DNA from: Microthyrium microscopicum
Lineage: Eukaryota > Ascomycota > Dothideomycetes > Microthyriales > Microthyriaceae
Length of the DNA: 64,000 nt
Assembly (NCBI GenBank): GCA_010405405.1
Contig: MU004231.1
Location: 3,280,401-3,344,400 of the forward strand
Direction of reading: 5' to 3'
Positions 22,504-34,538 of this stretch are shown one piece after another (the first letter of the stretch is position 1; every line of letters starts with the position of its first letter). A program made the translations under genes and the position numbers. The notes under the pieces were generated by a model. That model saw only the letters and a list, made by a program, of their open reading frames with translations, was not told the DNA's origin and did no database searches.

Positions 22504-23397
22504 GCCTCATGTTCGAATAAAGTTCATTCGATGAATGTATTTGGACTCTTGGTGATGTGCACATGGATGCATTACACCGGTATACACACAATCGTCATTG
22601 GTTGTAGTTGCTATCGTGATATATACCGGAACCGACAAACTTTGACAGCATTCTTAAGTTTCCGCCACCTACCAATATCTATCACAGCGTGCACAGATAT
22701 AACCTCACAGCTTTAGCTTTTTCTAGACGTCTTCTGGCAGACTGGCACTGATCAGCGCGCTTGGACATTTGTACCAACTCATGCAGGGTCTTCAATGTTG
22801 TTGACTTTCCGACTATTGAGCCAGTCAGAAGCCACCGATTGAAAGGGCCTGGTTAGCACTGTAGCAGCGATTATCACTTACCACTTTTAGGATGGGCAAC
22901 AGGCCACAAAGGAGTGAAAGGGTCTTGTCTTGGCTTGTTTTAGTTTCCATTTAAAAGTTTACAGGTATCTTAGAACGCTCTTTCCCTTGGCACTAGATCG
23001 TCATGATGATATCTTACCACTAACCGGACCATCACTACGTTAGTACGTGCTAGGTAGCCTCTACTACTACTCTAGGTATGCATGATGCTGGGGTACAAAC
23101 CGCGTCATATTTGAGGCCGGCCTTTGAACCTTCGCCTGATACAGCCATTATCTACCTCCCTGTCTCCCTACCTTTTTGATAAAGCCGCTCCATATCACCC
23201 ACACTCTCATAATTCCCATATCACTTCAAATCCTCACAATTCCATACCACAAACAATCCCATTCATACCAAATTCGTACCATCAAAACCATCACGCAAAC
23301 ACCAACAAGCCAATCCCAACAAACGTCTACCAGCAATCACTCAGAACTCCCAATCATACCAAAACCACATTCGCCACCTTCCTCACCCACAAATTCC

Positions 23398-23664
23398 ATG
23401 TCTTCTTCCATCATGGGTTCTCAACCACATCCATCCGCCGCCCCATCAGGCTTTGACGACCAAGGACAATACGAAAACACCGTCGCTGCCCAAGAAGACT
23501 TTGCAACCCACTGCAACAATCTCCAACATCCAGACGCTGCCATGTCAGAGTACGCCAAGTACATGCTCGCTCACACCAAGCGACAAATGGACCAAGCAGT
23601 CAATGTTGCTCGCTCGCGATCGTCGAGTACCGACCTTACAAGCGTCAGCTCAACTTCATCATGA
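23398..23664 (+). CDS. small hypothetical protein, Ser-rich tail
   Basis: A single exon encodes 88 residues from ATG 23398; a second Met lies five codons later. The middle has a compact helical segment (AMSEYAKYMLAHTKRQMDQA) with two Cys-free amphipathic turns. The protein ends in a Ser/Thr-rich tail (SSSTDLTSVSSTSS). The long CA/TC-rich leader just upstream, free of ATG for some distance, resembles a fungal 5' UTR. I know small fungal proteins with this general pattern but no function. No membrane segment or signal is visible. Confidence 0.55.
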   Translation: MSSSIMGSQPHPSAAPSGFDDQGQYENTVAAQEDFATHCNNLQHPDAAMSEYAKYMLAHTKRQMDQAVNVARSRSSSTDLTSVSSTSS

Positions 23665-24715
23665 GCTAGATTGTTTTGAAGCATTGCATACCAAATTCAT
23701 CATGCTATCATGTCATCTACCTGGAAAAGAACAGGTTCATCATCCATCTCTCTACAGTATGTGGATGGAATTAGTCCACTTCATTACCTCATAGCGTCTT
23801 GTCACGATATTTGACATTCGGCGTATACGAGTTGCTGTTTTTCCGTTGTTCATTTGAATGAACTATCATTTTGGACGGAGTAGAGCTTTCGGTCAGATGT
23901 GCCTTGTGGGGATGTTGGGCATAGTTTTAAGACGTTATGAATGTTTGATCATAACGAGCTATCTGTATTTATAGAGCGAGAATGATAGAAGCATCTACTG
24001 AAAGTCCAATCTTTGTCGTCTAAACTTGTATTCGTGACTTCTTCGCTTCATCTCCAACGTGGCTTTAGAACTGGTTAAGTGCGATACGCATATGTCGATA
24101 GATTGGGTACCGTGGGACGACGTCGATATTCTCACTACTACATGCTCTTCCATCGTTTTTTACTCTCTTCACAAATTGAAGGTTTACCTCTACACAATCA
24201 TACATTAATCTATAGTGCGATCGCTCATTCCAACCTCGTTCGGACCTATCTAGCAATCAATTCTTCAGAATGTCTACCGCCATAGGTACACGCATGCGAT
24301 GAACAGAGCATAATTCATAGCCTTTGCCAGTAAGCAATGTTCAATCACCCAACTTCTTCTGCTCCATATAGCCTCAAAAGCCCGTATCTACGTCCGTCTC
24401 GACGATCTGTATCCTATTGGTTACAGAATCAAGAACTTCAGTTCCAGTACATTTTAAATTACTCGTTCAAAATCTATCGGTCCACCTTCGTGGTAGTTTC
24501 TTCACCTTCCTCAAGAGTTGAAGCCTTTAATAGTGATTTCAATTCACAGCCCAAAAATATAAGCTCATCACAATATATGCATACATGCGTGCTTAGAAAG
24601 AAAAACAATGACCATCAATCAAAAGAAGAGAATGATGAATTCGCTAACAAAAACATGGGTATTTCCCAACCAACTCAACTTTCAATAATCACACACTACC
24701 CCAAATGCATGCTAT
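23665..24715. other. intergenic, convergent 3' ends
   Basis: About 1 kb lies between the small Ser-rich protein and the DOA10 stop. Short frames occur (for example 24337-24735 on +), but they are AT-biased and motif-free. I see only UTR-like sequence. Confidence 0.4.
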
Positions 24716-27700
24716 CTACAACACAACCTGCTTAACCTCGTCTTTCGCAGCCAACGTAGCTTCGCCCGCCTGTACTGCATGCGTTTCCTGAATCGCCTGC
24801 GAACCGCTACTCTCTGCCTCAGCCGGAACTACTTTCTGCTCCTTATCTCTCTCCTTGTCCACAACAACACCCCTTCGTTCCCCAAAGTTATGCAACCGTT
24901 CACCAATCAAATACACCTCATCTCTTATACGTCCGCGCCATCTACCAACCGCGCGGCCAAGCACGTAAACTAGCCAGAGGTTTAACGCACCTGCCAACGC
25001 TGCTGGATATGCCATACGCAGGACTTTCTTCTGCTCCTCGTCTAGGTCCCACCCTCCTGTTGTCTTCATCATAAGCGCCAACGAAGCTGCCGGCACTAGT
25101 GGAAGCGCACCTAGCAGTGAAAAAGCGAGGATGGCTGGTAATATGATAGCGCGGGTGGCTAGACGGGCATCAGGCGCCAGAATGCCATTACGCATAAGGG
25201 CAACGAGAAGGCGGTGTGGCGCGGAGTTTGGTGGCGCGGCGAGGATGAAATGTGATACTATGCGGAGGTAGAGTAGGCCAAGGGTCCAGTCTTGAATAAG
25301 GTTGATAAAGTGTGGTGATGCGGTAGGTACGAGGGTAGAGTGTAAAGGTGCGAGGATGTAGAGTTCAAGGAGAATGGCGAGAAGGATGGGAAGACCAATG
25401 GCTATCGTGGTGTAGACGTACAGAGTGGAGAGTACGCGGGCGGAAAAGCGCAAGATGATGTAGAGCGTGGAGAGATGGATAGAAGCACGGGCGAGTGTGC
25501 TGCGAGCGAAAGATGTGATCTTTGGGAGATGAATGGCGGTATATATTATGCCGCCCATAAAGTAAATGCCGAGGGAGAAGGCGTAGATGTCGTTGGGTTT
25601 CGTGGGGGCTGGCATCCAGATGGAGAAGAGGAAGCGGCCCAAGAGGAGAGGGAGAATGGTAATAGATATGCCAGTGACGGCGGCGAATATCCAGATTGCT
25701 AGGACAAAGATGCCGATGCGAGTCTTGAACCATGGCGGGATGTAGACGAGAGTGACTAGTGGAGAGTTTTTGTTGTGGAGACCCTCGTCGGCTTCTCCGT
25801 CTAGGCGATTGTTGTCCTTGTCAACTTCCAAGAATACTGGAGCTCCCTTAGGTATCCTAATCTGATCCGAAGCTGGTACTCTCGCATATCGACCGTCCGG
25901 TATCCAATCAGAGGTGGAATCAGTTAAATCAGCTGCAACGCTGGAAGCACTTGATGGCCGACCAGTAGATGCTTCGACTGCTTCATTACTGGGCTCGACT
26001 GCTTCTTTGCTGGGTTCGACTACGTCGCTACCGGTTTCGACTGTTACGCTGCTAGCTTCGACTGCCTCATCACTCGTCTCTTCATCCAAAGGTTGGGGGG
26101 TGACCTTCCTGTCAGTCCCGCGAATCCATTCCAGCCAAGTCAGATCAGGGTAATATCCTTCTTCATCCTCGTGGCGTTCATTGAACAGAAAATTGGAGAG
26201 CCTCAGAGCTCTTGCACACCGTCTAAACCACCACTGGTACATGGCATGCAATCCATCAGTAGGTTTTGTGTACCGTACAACGAAAGGAGTAAGAAAGTTG
26301 AAGAACAGTATATCCAGCGGAAACTCTCTCTCGGATTCGCTCGACGACCAGTGAATTGGTAGGACGTTACTTGAGCCTGCGCCAAGGCTCCATACCACAC
26401 CGCCCAGACAGACAACAATCAACGTGCCATATACGACTGCACTAAAGGCGATCTTTCGGAGTTGAACGGTGACTGGGCGTTCCAACACATCTCTAACTGG
26501 ATGGAAAGTCGGATCGTCTGGATCGCGGATGAAGTAGAGAACGCCATTACGCATTATCTTACGACACATGGATACGAATAGTGCAAAGTGGAACATATAA
26601 CATGTACCCACGAACCAATGCACAAATCCAGATATCCAAGGAGAATTGTAAGTAAAGGATAACCGGCTGCTGATGCTGGAGTTTTCGAATAGTGGAAGTA
26701 GAGCCAGGTCTAGAAGGAAGCCACAGAACAGAGGGAATGCAATCATTTCAATGCTAATGATGAAAATGACTTTGCAAACACCGCCTGCTTGTTTGATGAC
26801 TTCCACAAGAGCAAGTTCGAAGCGTTTTGACTTGGTGGAAGTTGTGATGGGAGCGAGATATGCCACGTAAAATGCTGCAGCCAAAGCAACAACTGCATAT
26901 CCTACCAGTATTGTAATAGCTCGGTCTTTGGCACTCCAGTATGCTAAAGTCTTGTCTGCGATCGGAATAGGTTCTCCCAGTGAGAATGATATGGTTCCAG
27001 TCTTGAAAATGCTTTCTAGACCGGTAAGTATGGTTTGAAGGTATTGTTTTGCGGCATTCCATAGCCATACTGGTGTCGTAGTCAAAAGATTGATGGTTTC
27101 TGTCATCTGGATATCGCTAATGGAAAGCCTGTTGAGTGAACGAAGTTGTGAGGCAATAAATCGGAAGACCCAAAAGAACCAATCTTTGAAATTGACAAGA
27201 GTAGCATGGGAAGACAAGGACATTTCCAGAGTTGCTGAAGAATCCACAACGGCGACTCCAAAAGATTTGACCGAGCCCAAGAGTCTGTCACCCGCCCGAA
27301 GTGCTACGCCTTTCAGTGGCTCCTGACTACCATCCCTCAGAAAGAGTAACAGTTTAGATGCGTAGTATGAGATCAGGCCTCCGTTGAACAGAAGAAAATC
27401 TCCAAGAAAATCCGCTACCGAGGAAACGAATTGAAGTGGTACAAACCAGATGAGCATGGGATTGCCCAGGAAGAACAACTCTAATTTTCCTAGCATGTAC
27501 GGAGCTTGTACGATGCCCATGATGGTTGCTGTTATCAACAAAGCGCTGAAAATGGCGTTTTGGAACAGACCGATGAGAGGACCTTGCATACCGATCAGTT
27601 CGAGAATACCTTCCAGATCTTCTGCATCATCAGCTGCATCGGCGTCATTGGCTTCGTCTTCTAAGGCATCCATGATAGCATCATTGCCCACGGGAGGCGG

Positions 27701-29476
27701 TAAATTTTGAGCTGGAAGGACGGGTTGGGCGTCAGCAAATGGCACAAATGGTTCCTCGTCAGCCAAATCGCGAACAACATGTTCATCGTTTCGATCGGAC
27801 TCATCATCAGTGTCTGGAGGAGGTGTAATGTCACCCCAGAACCAATGCAACCAAGCTCCAAGCCGGCCACGTTCTGCTTCTAATCTTGCATTCTGCTGAT
27901 TTAATTCATCCGGAGTAGGCAATGCCGGACCAAAGATTGGGCCTTGATCTAGATCATCAACACCCAGATCTGTCGTTTGAGGTTCCGTTGCATTCACGAC
28001 ATGTAATGGGGCGTCTTCCATCGCAGCTATGGGTTCCTCTTCCGCTTGGACTTGAGGCTCTGAGCCAATTGCGGTAGGTAATGCCTCGGATTCTGAAAGT
28101 GACTCATGTGGAACGTTCTGAGAGGCAACAGGCGCAGTATCCGAGCTTGGATGTTCGTCTTCTGGGCCAGCATGGGCCGGCTCCTTCCCCTTTGCTGACA
28201 CTGCGGAGTCATCAGCATGTATGTACGGATTCTGATGCAATGGAGAGTCGGGACTATCTGGTCGCCAGATCATTCGTTGAGTTCCGGGCCACTCAGGAGC
28301 GGGAACCGCCGCTGGAACAAGTGCGGCGTCAGATTCGTTGGTTTCCTGCTCTTGCGAAAAAACACCTGTTGGTTCTGGATCTTGAATATCATCCAACGAT
28401 GGTAAGCCACCAGCGTCTGATGTATTCGGAGCTTCGGAGCCGTCAGATGGCTGACTAGGCGGCGTGGGAACTGGAATCTCGTCGTCACTACTGGTATCAT
28501 CAAGATCGTCTTCCAGCTGCGGGCCACTATCGTCACTCTCCCAATCCAAGTCGACATGATCCAGTTCGTTATTTATTCGTTGAAGTGCATCAAAAGCAGG
28601 AGGCATTCCATTATTGGCATCCGCGTCCATTCCAAGCATAGGTTGTTGCTGTATTACCCACTCTCTGATGAGGAAGACCAGAATAAAGGCAATCACGACA
28701 CAGAGAGTGATCATTAAACCTTCCAAGATGTCCATAACTGATCGATTGAATGCGGCGGATGAGGTGAGCTCTCTGAAAAAGCGAACGTCAGAGAGAACCG
28801 AGCTGTATTTCTGGCGTATCAATTGATGAGCAGTATTGTTGGAAGTCGAATTGGTATTCATTGCAATATAAAGCTCACGCTCGGAGGAGACAGTGGCTCC
28901 TATGACGAGAGATTTGAAGATGCGATAGAAAAGGGGCGCTGCCGTGGTGTCGGTATTGTTACTACGCGAGGATCTAAAGGTTGGTAGAGTCCATGCCGAG
29001 GAGTTGGCTACGGTAGCTGGTGGTAATGAGGATGACCATGTTGATTCGATTTCAAAGGTACGAGCCCATCCAGAGTCGGCCATCCAGAACAGAAAGCGCC
29101 AGCTACTGCGCATAGCCCAAGGAAGGAAGACCAGCCATACGGAGAAGACTAAGACTGCTCTGAAATATAAGGCTATCTGGGAGAGGAAATGCATGGCAGC
29201 GCGACGAAAGAATACACCGGTAGGTAGGCTGCGGGGCATATGAGGATGGTAGAGTTTGGTGAAGCGAAATGGTGTTTTGCAGAGTTCGCAGTATTTCTTT
29301 TGGGAGTGTGATAGCCATTCCATCAAGCAGTCTTGGTGGACGTACTTGATGCTTCCGCTACATTTGCATGGATAGAATAGAGGTTCTTCCTTGGAGCCCT
29401 CGCCGCGACATATTCGACATGTATCCGGGTCGACCGAGTCGGGGAGGACAGCGGATTGGGCGTCTACGGAAGACAT
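24716..29476 (-). CDS. SSM4: ER membrane E3 ubiquitin ligase Doa10/Ssm4 (MARCH6-like)
   Basis: One uninterrupted frame of 1586 residues, the normal size for fungal Doa10. The N-terminal RING-CH finger has the C4HC3 set at Cys20, Cys23, Cys37, Cys39, His47, Cys50, Cys63 and Cys66. Numerous membrane helices follow, starting near residue 90. A long acidic, disordered loop spans about 290-610. The central membrane block carries the family-typical region ending WWFRRCARALRLSNFLF. The enzyme works with Ubc6/Ubc7 to ubiquitinate misfolded ER, nuclear-envelope and cytosolic substrates for proteasomal degradation. A Ser/Glu/Val-rich spacer (about 25930-26070) holds short repeats of EAVEPSN type. The start is the first ATG, 19 residues before the first zinc-binding Cys. 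It shares a 1.18 kb upstream region with the divergent repeat-protein gene. Confidence 0.92.
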   Translation of the reverse strand: MSSVDAQSAVLPDSVDPDTCRICRGEGSKEEPLFYPCKCSGSIKYVHQDCLMEWLSHSQKKYCELCKTPFRFTKLYHPHMPRSLPTGVFFRRAAMHFLSQIALYFRAVLVFSVWLVFLPWAMRSSWRFLFWMADSGWARTFEIESTWSSSLPPATVANSSAWTLPTFRSSRSNNTDTTAAPLFYRIFKSLVIGATVSSERELYIAMNTNSTSNNTAHQLIRQKYSSVLSDVRFFRELTSSAAFNRSVMDILEGLMITLCVVIAFILVFLIREWVIQQQPMLGMDADANNGMPPAFDALQRINNELDHVDLDWESDDSGPQLEDDLDDTSSDDEIPVPTPPSQPSDGSEAPNTSDAGGLPSLDDIQDPEPTGVFSQEQETNESDAALVPAAVPAPEWPGTQRMIWRPDSPDSPLHQNPYIHADDSAVSAKGKEPAHAGPEDEHPSSDTAPVASQNVPHESLSESEALPTAIGSEPQVQAEEEPIAAMEDAPLHVVNATEPQTTDLGVDDLDQGPIFGPALPTPDELNQQNARLEAERGRLGAWLHWFWGDITPPPDTDDESDRNDEHVVRDLADEEPFVPFADAQPVLPAQNLPPPVGNDAIMDALEDEANDADAADDAEDLEGILELIGMQGPLIGLFQNAIFSALLITATIMGIVQAPYMLGKLELFFLGNPMLIWFVPLQFVSSVADFLGDFLLFNGGLISYYASKLLLFLRDGSQEPLKGVALRAGDRLLGSVKSFGVAVVDSSATLEMSLSSHATLVNFKDWFFWVFRFIASQLRSLNRLSISDIQMTETINLLTTTPVWLWNAAKQYLQTILTGLESIFKTGTISFSLGEPIPIADKTLAYWSAKDRAITILVGYAVVALAAAFYVAYLAPITTSTKSKRFELALVEVIKQAGGVCKVIFIISIEMIAFPLFCGFLLDLALLPLFENSSISSRLSFTYNSPWISGFVHWFVGTCYMFHFALFVSMCRKIMRNGVLYFIRDPDDPTFHPVRDVLERPVTVQLRKIAFSAVVYGTLIVVCLGGVVWSLGAGSSNVLPIHWSSSESEREFPLDILFFNFLTPFVVRYTKPTDGLHAMYQWWFRRCARALRLSNFLFNERHEDEEGYYPDLTWLEWIRGTDRKVTPQPLDEETSDEAVEASSVTVETGSDVVEPSKEAVEPSNEAVEASTGRPSSASSVAADLTDSTSDWIPDGRYARVPASDQIRIPKGAPVFLEVDKDNNRLDGEADEGLHNKNSPLVTLVYIPPWFKTRIGIFVLAIWIFAAVTGISITILPLLLGRFLFSIWMPAPTKPNDIYAFSLGIYFMGGIIYTAIHLPKITSFARSTLARASIHLSTLYIILRFSARVLSTLYVYTTIAIGLPILLAILLELYILAPLHSTLVPTASPHFINLIQDWTLGLLYLRIVSHFILAAPPNSAPHRLLVALMRNGILAPDARLATRAIILPAILAFSLLGALPLVPAASLALMMKTTGGWDLDEEQKKVLRMAYPAALAGALNLWLVYVLGRAVGRWRGRIRDEVYLIGERLHNFGERRGVVVDKERDKEQKVVPAEAESSGSQAIQETHAVQAGEATLAAKDEVKQVVL

Positions 29477-30656
29477 TGTGAGGATGGAAAGGAGGAATGT
29501 GTTACATGAGCGAGATGGAGGAAAAGTTGCGGACTAGTGGGCCATTGATGGTTGTATTTGAAGAGATCAAGTGTTGGTCGGCTGGCTATGGTAGTGGGAA
29601 TAGCATGGCAGGCGTTTGCGGGAGCCAAGCGTGTTGGGCGCAAAGAAGCACGGGGAATGAAAGGATATGCGCAAGTGGTGGAGTGGAGGCTTTGAGGAGA
29701 TATTGTTCAAGAAGTGAAGATGTTGATATAGAAGTTGGAGATAGGCTAGAAGTGGTATGTGGTGATGCCCGTGGGTATGAAAACGCCACATGCATGTACC
29801 GGAGGTAGTTGCGACCGACAGCTTAAAATGTAGACAAGGCAAGAGCAAGGCAACGACTGGCAAGTGCAATGGACAAAAGGTGCAGGTACAATGCAGATAA
29901 AGGTAGGAACGATCTATCGATGAGCAGGCGCGTCCCAGTGTGTCCAGTTGAACCTTCCCTGCTTATAATTTAGAGGTAGTGATTGGCTTCTGACGCGATG
30001 GACAATTTTGGTACGCGAATCTGGACCAGTCGTTCTTTCCCCAGCCGTGCCAACCTCTTGCTCCAGTTAAAAAAAAAACCAGCGAGTATCAAAGGCCAAG
30101 GCGCGTAAATCTTTTCATCTTTTTATTCCATCTATTCTATTCTTTATTTACGCGTCAATGTTTATACTTGTCGTCCTTACTACCAAGACCTGCTCTACAC
30201 CTTGACAGTTGACAATTACTAGTTCGACAGGCCTTTCTCTTGGCTTGCATGTGCCTTCCTTGTACACGCCAGTAGCCAGTAGCCAGTAGCCTGATCTTTT
30301 CTTGACGTCAGTCATCCTAACCTCTCCAACCAAGACTCTCCGTCCCTGCAGTCCCAGTTCACTGCACCAAGCAAGACTCTGGCAACACTCAACACCAACA
30401 ACTTCCCCAACTTCCTCTCTCCAACACCATCACCACTATCCATCTCTCCCCCTCTCCTGCTTCTCCCCGCCAGCTCCACACATGCTGTCCTTGGTCTCGA
30501 ATCCACTCCCATCTGTGTCAAAACCCCTACAACACAATCAACAACCTTAAACCCCACTTCGTCCTACCCTATCTCTCGCTATCGCCAACAAACAGAGCGT
30601 CAACACTCTACCTTTTTCCTCAACCTGCACACCCGTTTTCCGACAGCACCATATCC
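29477..30656. promoter_or_regulatory. divergent upstream region, DOA10 / YGT-repeat protein
   Basis: These 1.18 kb hold both promoters. The half next to the + strand gene is strongly pyrimidine-rich (about 30300-30650), as in fungal leaders. A poly-A run lies near 30070, and three CCAGTAG units sit near 30269-30293. The short frames here look non-coding. Confidence 0.45.
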
Positions 30657-33600
30657 ATGGACGCCGATACGGCTCCTGCTGTCCATGCTAATGGCAGTGC
30701 CCTTGACAAGCCTGCCCAAAACGGCCATGTCGTACCTTCCAAGAAATCTCTTTTAAGAAAGAAGAAAAAGTCAAGCTTCATATCTAGACTTTCCTCAAAC
30801 TCTCTAAGGTGAGTTCACCGGCTTGTATATCTGTTTGATACTAACAGGTCAATTAGAATTATCCTTTGGTCAACAATCCTTTACGTTGTATTCCGATGTC
30901 CTAGCGATTCAAACGATCAATCTTCATTGGTCTGCAAGCAGTATTCCGATCTTCGATCACGCCTCACTCCTCATATCGAGCCCCATTATAATTCATATGT
31001 CAAGCCATATGTCGACAAGGCCGAACCACATATCCAGCGATTCCAACAACAAGTTTACACTCCAACATCAGACTATGTCCTGAAGAATTATAACACCTAT
31101 GCCGCACCCAAAGTCATTCAAGTCCAGCAATACACTTCTTCGGAATGGGAGGGCACTGTTCAACCAAAATTATTGGCAGGGCAAAAGTGGGCGTACACTC
31201 AGTACGATCAAAATCTTGCTCCACATGTTTCCAAAGTCACTCATTTATCGGCACCCTATGTCACCAAGATCCAGGACGAACTTTCCGAGGTTTATGATCG
31301 TACTTTGATCCCATGGTATCAAAAGGCACAGCCATATGCTCAGCGTGTGTACACTGATACCCACTATGTTGCAACAGAGCTGGTTCTGCCTCATGTTCAA
31401 CGAGCTAGTACAACCACAACGTCTGTCTTCTATCGCAAGATTTGGCCGACCCTGGTCATTCTTTATGGTGAAAATGTCGAACCTCAGATCACTAGAATCA
31501 TTGAGAGACTTGGTCGCTACAAAGACTCTAGAAAACTGCAGGCTGCAGTTGAAATTGACGATCTTTCTGCCTCCATTACCTCTGTGGTAGCAAGCGCTTC
31601 GTCTGCTGCTTCATCATCCTCTGTCTCTTTGAGCTCGCCAGATTCGGCTGTCACATCTACCCCAAATGACTCAACCCGCGCTGAGAACGAAGCTTCTGTT
31701 CGTGAACAAATCGAGTCCGATCTTAAGCGATGGCAGGAAAAATTTGCCAAAGCAGCTGACAAGGGAGCTGAGGATCTCAAGGAGCGCGTTTCTGAAATTA
31801 CAGCTCGTCAAATCAACTCTCAAGCACATGGCGTGGGCAAAGCACTTGTAGTACAGCTCGACAACACAGTAAACACGTCATTCCGAGACCTTAAGACTTC
31901 CATCAACAACTCTATTGCCAAGCTACCAACTGATGCTCCCGAAGATGAAGAGAAAGAGGTTCGAACATCACTCGAAGATCGCATTCGATCCACTGGTGAC
32001 CAGATTCGTACCAAAGCTGTTGCAGTGCGCTCATGGAAACAAAATTACGACAACGAGACGCAACAGCTAATAGGTTCTGCTCTCGATTCGACCCTTGACG
32101 TAATCGACAATATTCGCGAACTTGGACTTCAGGAAATTGGCCTTCGTTGGGCTTCCCTCGAAGGCGTCACATACAAGGACTGGTCCAAGTATCGGGACCT
32201 TAAGCAGAGTTTCGACGAATGGCGTCAAGGTGTCGAGGCAGTTGCTCTGAAACATGATGGCATCCGAGCAGCTCAAGACGAGGGCAATGCAGTTCAAGAG
32301 CAAGCAATGGAACTCGTGGGTAATGCTGCCAAAGAACTCAAGCGCTTGAAAGGTGTTGTTGAATGGAAGATTGCCGCCCACGACTCCTCAGACGACTTTA
32401 GTACTCGAGTGGTTCCTCCAAAGGCAGCCAAGGTCGTCAAGGAGGCTTATTCTACTGCAAAAGAAAGCTTGAAGAGCGTGGTAGGACAAGAAACCTCCGA
32501 ATCTGGTGTGCTTGATAGTGCTACTTCAAAAGCACATGACGTTGTCGGTAGCATCAAAGCCGCCCCGTCATCCGTGTCAAGCGCCTTTTCAGATGACTCG
32601 AAATCTATACAGTCAAAGGTCGACGAAGCTATCTCAGTTGCCAGCTCGAGTTCAATCCCGCCAAAGGTTTGGGGAGGAGCTGCCGCAGCTTTCGTTGAGG
32701 CTCGAGAGGTTGTCTTGGATGACGATATAGAATATGAATGGTCGGATCAGATCCACAGTATTCTCGACGCTGCCGCCGATAAAGGCTCTGACCTCCGAAA
32801 CGCCTTGTCCAGCGCCATTTTCAGACCTACTCCTACTCAAGGAGCCGTGGAATCTCTCAGATCAGTGGGTAATGAACAGTATGCTCGTGGTCTATCTGCT
32901 GCTTCCAGTGTTTTGTATGGAACTCCTCAAGCGGCAACTGCGAGTTTGTCCAGTGTAGCAGCCGACAAGCTAGCGGCAGCTGTCACAGCGTAAGTCGGTT
33001 CGCATCGAATTCTGAGATTTCAACTAACAACCTTTAGTGCCTCTTATGCTATCTACGGAACCCCCGCGCCAATACATGAATCGATTGCATCTCAAGCTGT
33101 CTCTGGATACAGTACTGCAGCAACTCAAGCTCAGAATGCTCTTTCCTCCGTTTCAGCAGCTGCCTCCAGTCGACTGGCGGAAAGCCTTAGCGGGGTGTCC
33201 GAGCAATATACCAAGGCTAGACTTGCTGTTGGTTTACAACCTCCACCTCTACACAAACAGTATCTTACAGCTGCCGAACTCAAGTACTATGAGGGCATTG
33301 GACGAGCACATGAGCAGTACAGTCGCTTTGTTGATGCGGCATCCACGGCTGTTTATGGAACACCAACACCATACTATCAGCAAAAGGCAAGTGAGGTCTC
33401 AGCCAACATCCTTGGGACACCCTCCCCAGCTTACCAGAGTATGCTCTCCGTTGCTACAAACCAATACAGCGACGCGGTATCTACCGCAAAGGCCAAGTTG
33501 GCCGATATTCAGGCTTCTGCAAGCTCCATGATGGGCATGAGCAGCGATTCTCCTGGCAAGAAAATGCTCGCTTCAGCTTCTTCTGAATATGATGCTGCCT

Positions 33601-34538
33601 TTACAGTTGCTTCCAACGGACTAGCGAGCGCAGCATCAGTTGCACGTGAAAAGATATATGGCACCGAGCCTGGAGTCGCCAAATCGCTTGCTTCAGCTGC
33701 CAGTGAACAAGTTTGGGGTACAGAACCTGCATGGAACGAAGCTTTAGCTGCCAAGGCATCGTCAAACTTCAACGATCTCATTGCTAAAGCTAGCTCGCAA
33801 ATATATGGCACTCCCACACCTGTGGCCCAATCTGTGTGGAGCCAGGCCAACGATTATGCTGCGCAAGCAACTGAAGCTGCCGCATCTCACTATGACGCCG
33901 TGCGCGCCATTGTCTCCGAGCTTGTCGTCGGAAAGGAGCCCGACTTTACAGAAAGTGTCATGGCCCGATTCAGCGATGCTTACTATACCGGTTTTGGCGC
34001 TGCGGCTGCTTCAGCCTCCAGCATTGCAAGCGAGGGTGCTGCTTCGGCATCTAGCTTTGCTGGGGAGGCATATGGCTCGGCGTCTAGTGTGGCCAGCGTG
34101 GCATATGATTCGGCATCGTCTGTGGCTGCCGCCATCTTCACACCACCTGCCGCCCTCGAAGGAATATTTGACACTGCCAATTCTCAGTTCCAAGCAGTTG
34201 CGGATGCTGCAAGCATCAAAATCTACGGAACTGAGCCATCGTATCTCGAGGCTGCCCAAAGCAGTGTTTCAGCCGCAGCCTCAAGTGCCCAAAACGCTGC
34301 GAGCGTGGCTATCTTCGGCACACCGACTGGGGTAGCAGAAGCAGCGGCGAGCTCGGTGGCAAGCGTCGCTAGTGCTGCATCTGTGGCAGCATGGGGTCCT
34401 GAGCAGAGCTCTTGGGAAAGCGTTTCCAGCAGAATCGCCGTCGCAGCGGCCAGTGCCAGTGCAAGTCTGGTTAGTGCGGTGGATGCAGCCCGCGAAACGG
34501 TACAGAGTGCTGTTGGAGGTGCCAAGGATGAATTGTAA
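30657..34538 (+). CDS. large Ala/Ser-rich helical repeat protein with YGT(P/E) motifs
   Basis: The spliced gene is join(30657..30808,30857..32989,33038..34538), 1261 residues, with both joins in phase. The N-terminus is polar and then very basic (KKSLLRKKKKSS). It leads to a hydrophobic helix encoded at the exon 2 start (IILWSTILYVVF), a likely membrane anchor. Residues 75-250 are rich in Tyr/Pro/His helical repeats (APYVTK, PHVSKV, PYAQRV). A charged coiled-coil region follows to about 550. The C-terminal half is Ala/Ser-rich and repeats a short motif about ten times: IYGTPAP, VYGTPTP, ILGTPSP, IYGTEPG, VWGTEPA, IYGTPTP and others. Fungal relatives are, as I recall, sometimes labelled 'transcription factor hoxa13', but no homeodomain is present. 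Amphipathic Ala/Ser helices suggest a membrane- or lipid-surface role; that is inference. Confidence 0.75.

Larger units (their letters stand above)
18803..23397. other. 4.6 kb gene-poor interval
   Basis: No firmly supported gene lies here. It contains a decayed minus-strand coding region (19047-20262) and a possible two-exon mini gene (20508-20791), both listed separately. Near 22480-22503 a 10-bp unit (GCAAGACCCT) is repeated two and a half times. The remainder, about 20.8-23.1 kb, shows only scattered short frames and AT-rich patches. Confidence 0.4.

Noticed and set aside
30657-34538. Naming the repeat protein a hoxa13-type transcription factor
   Set aside because: No homeodomain or other DNA-binding motif is visible. 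The label, as I recall it from fungal annotations, looks like an error.
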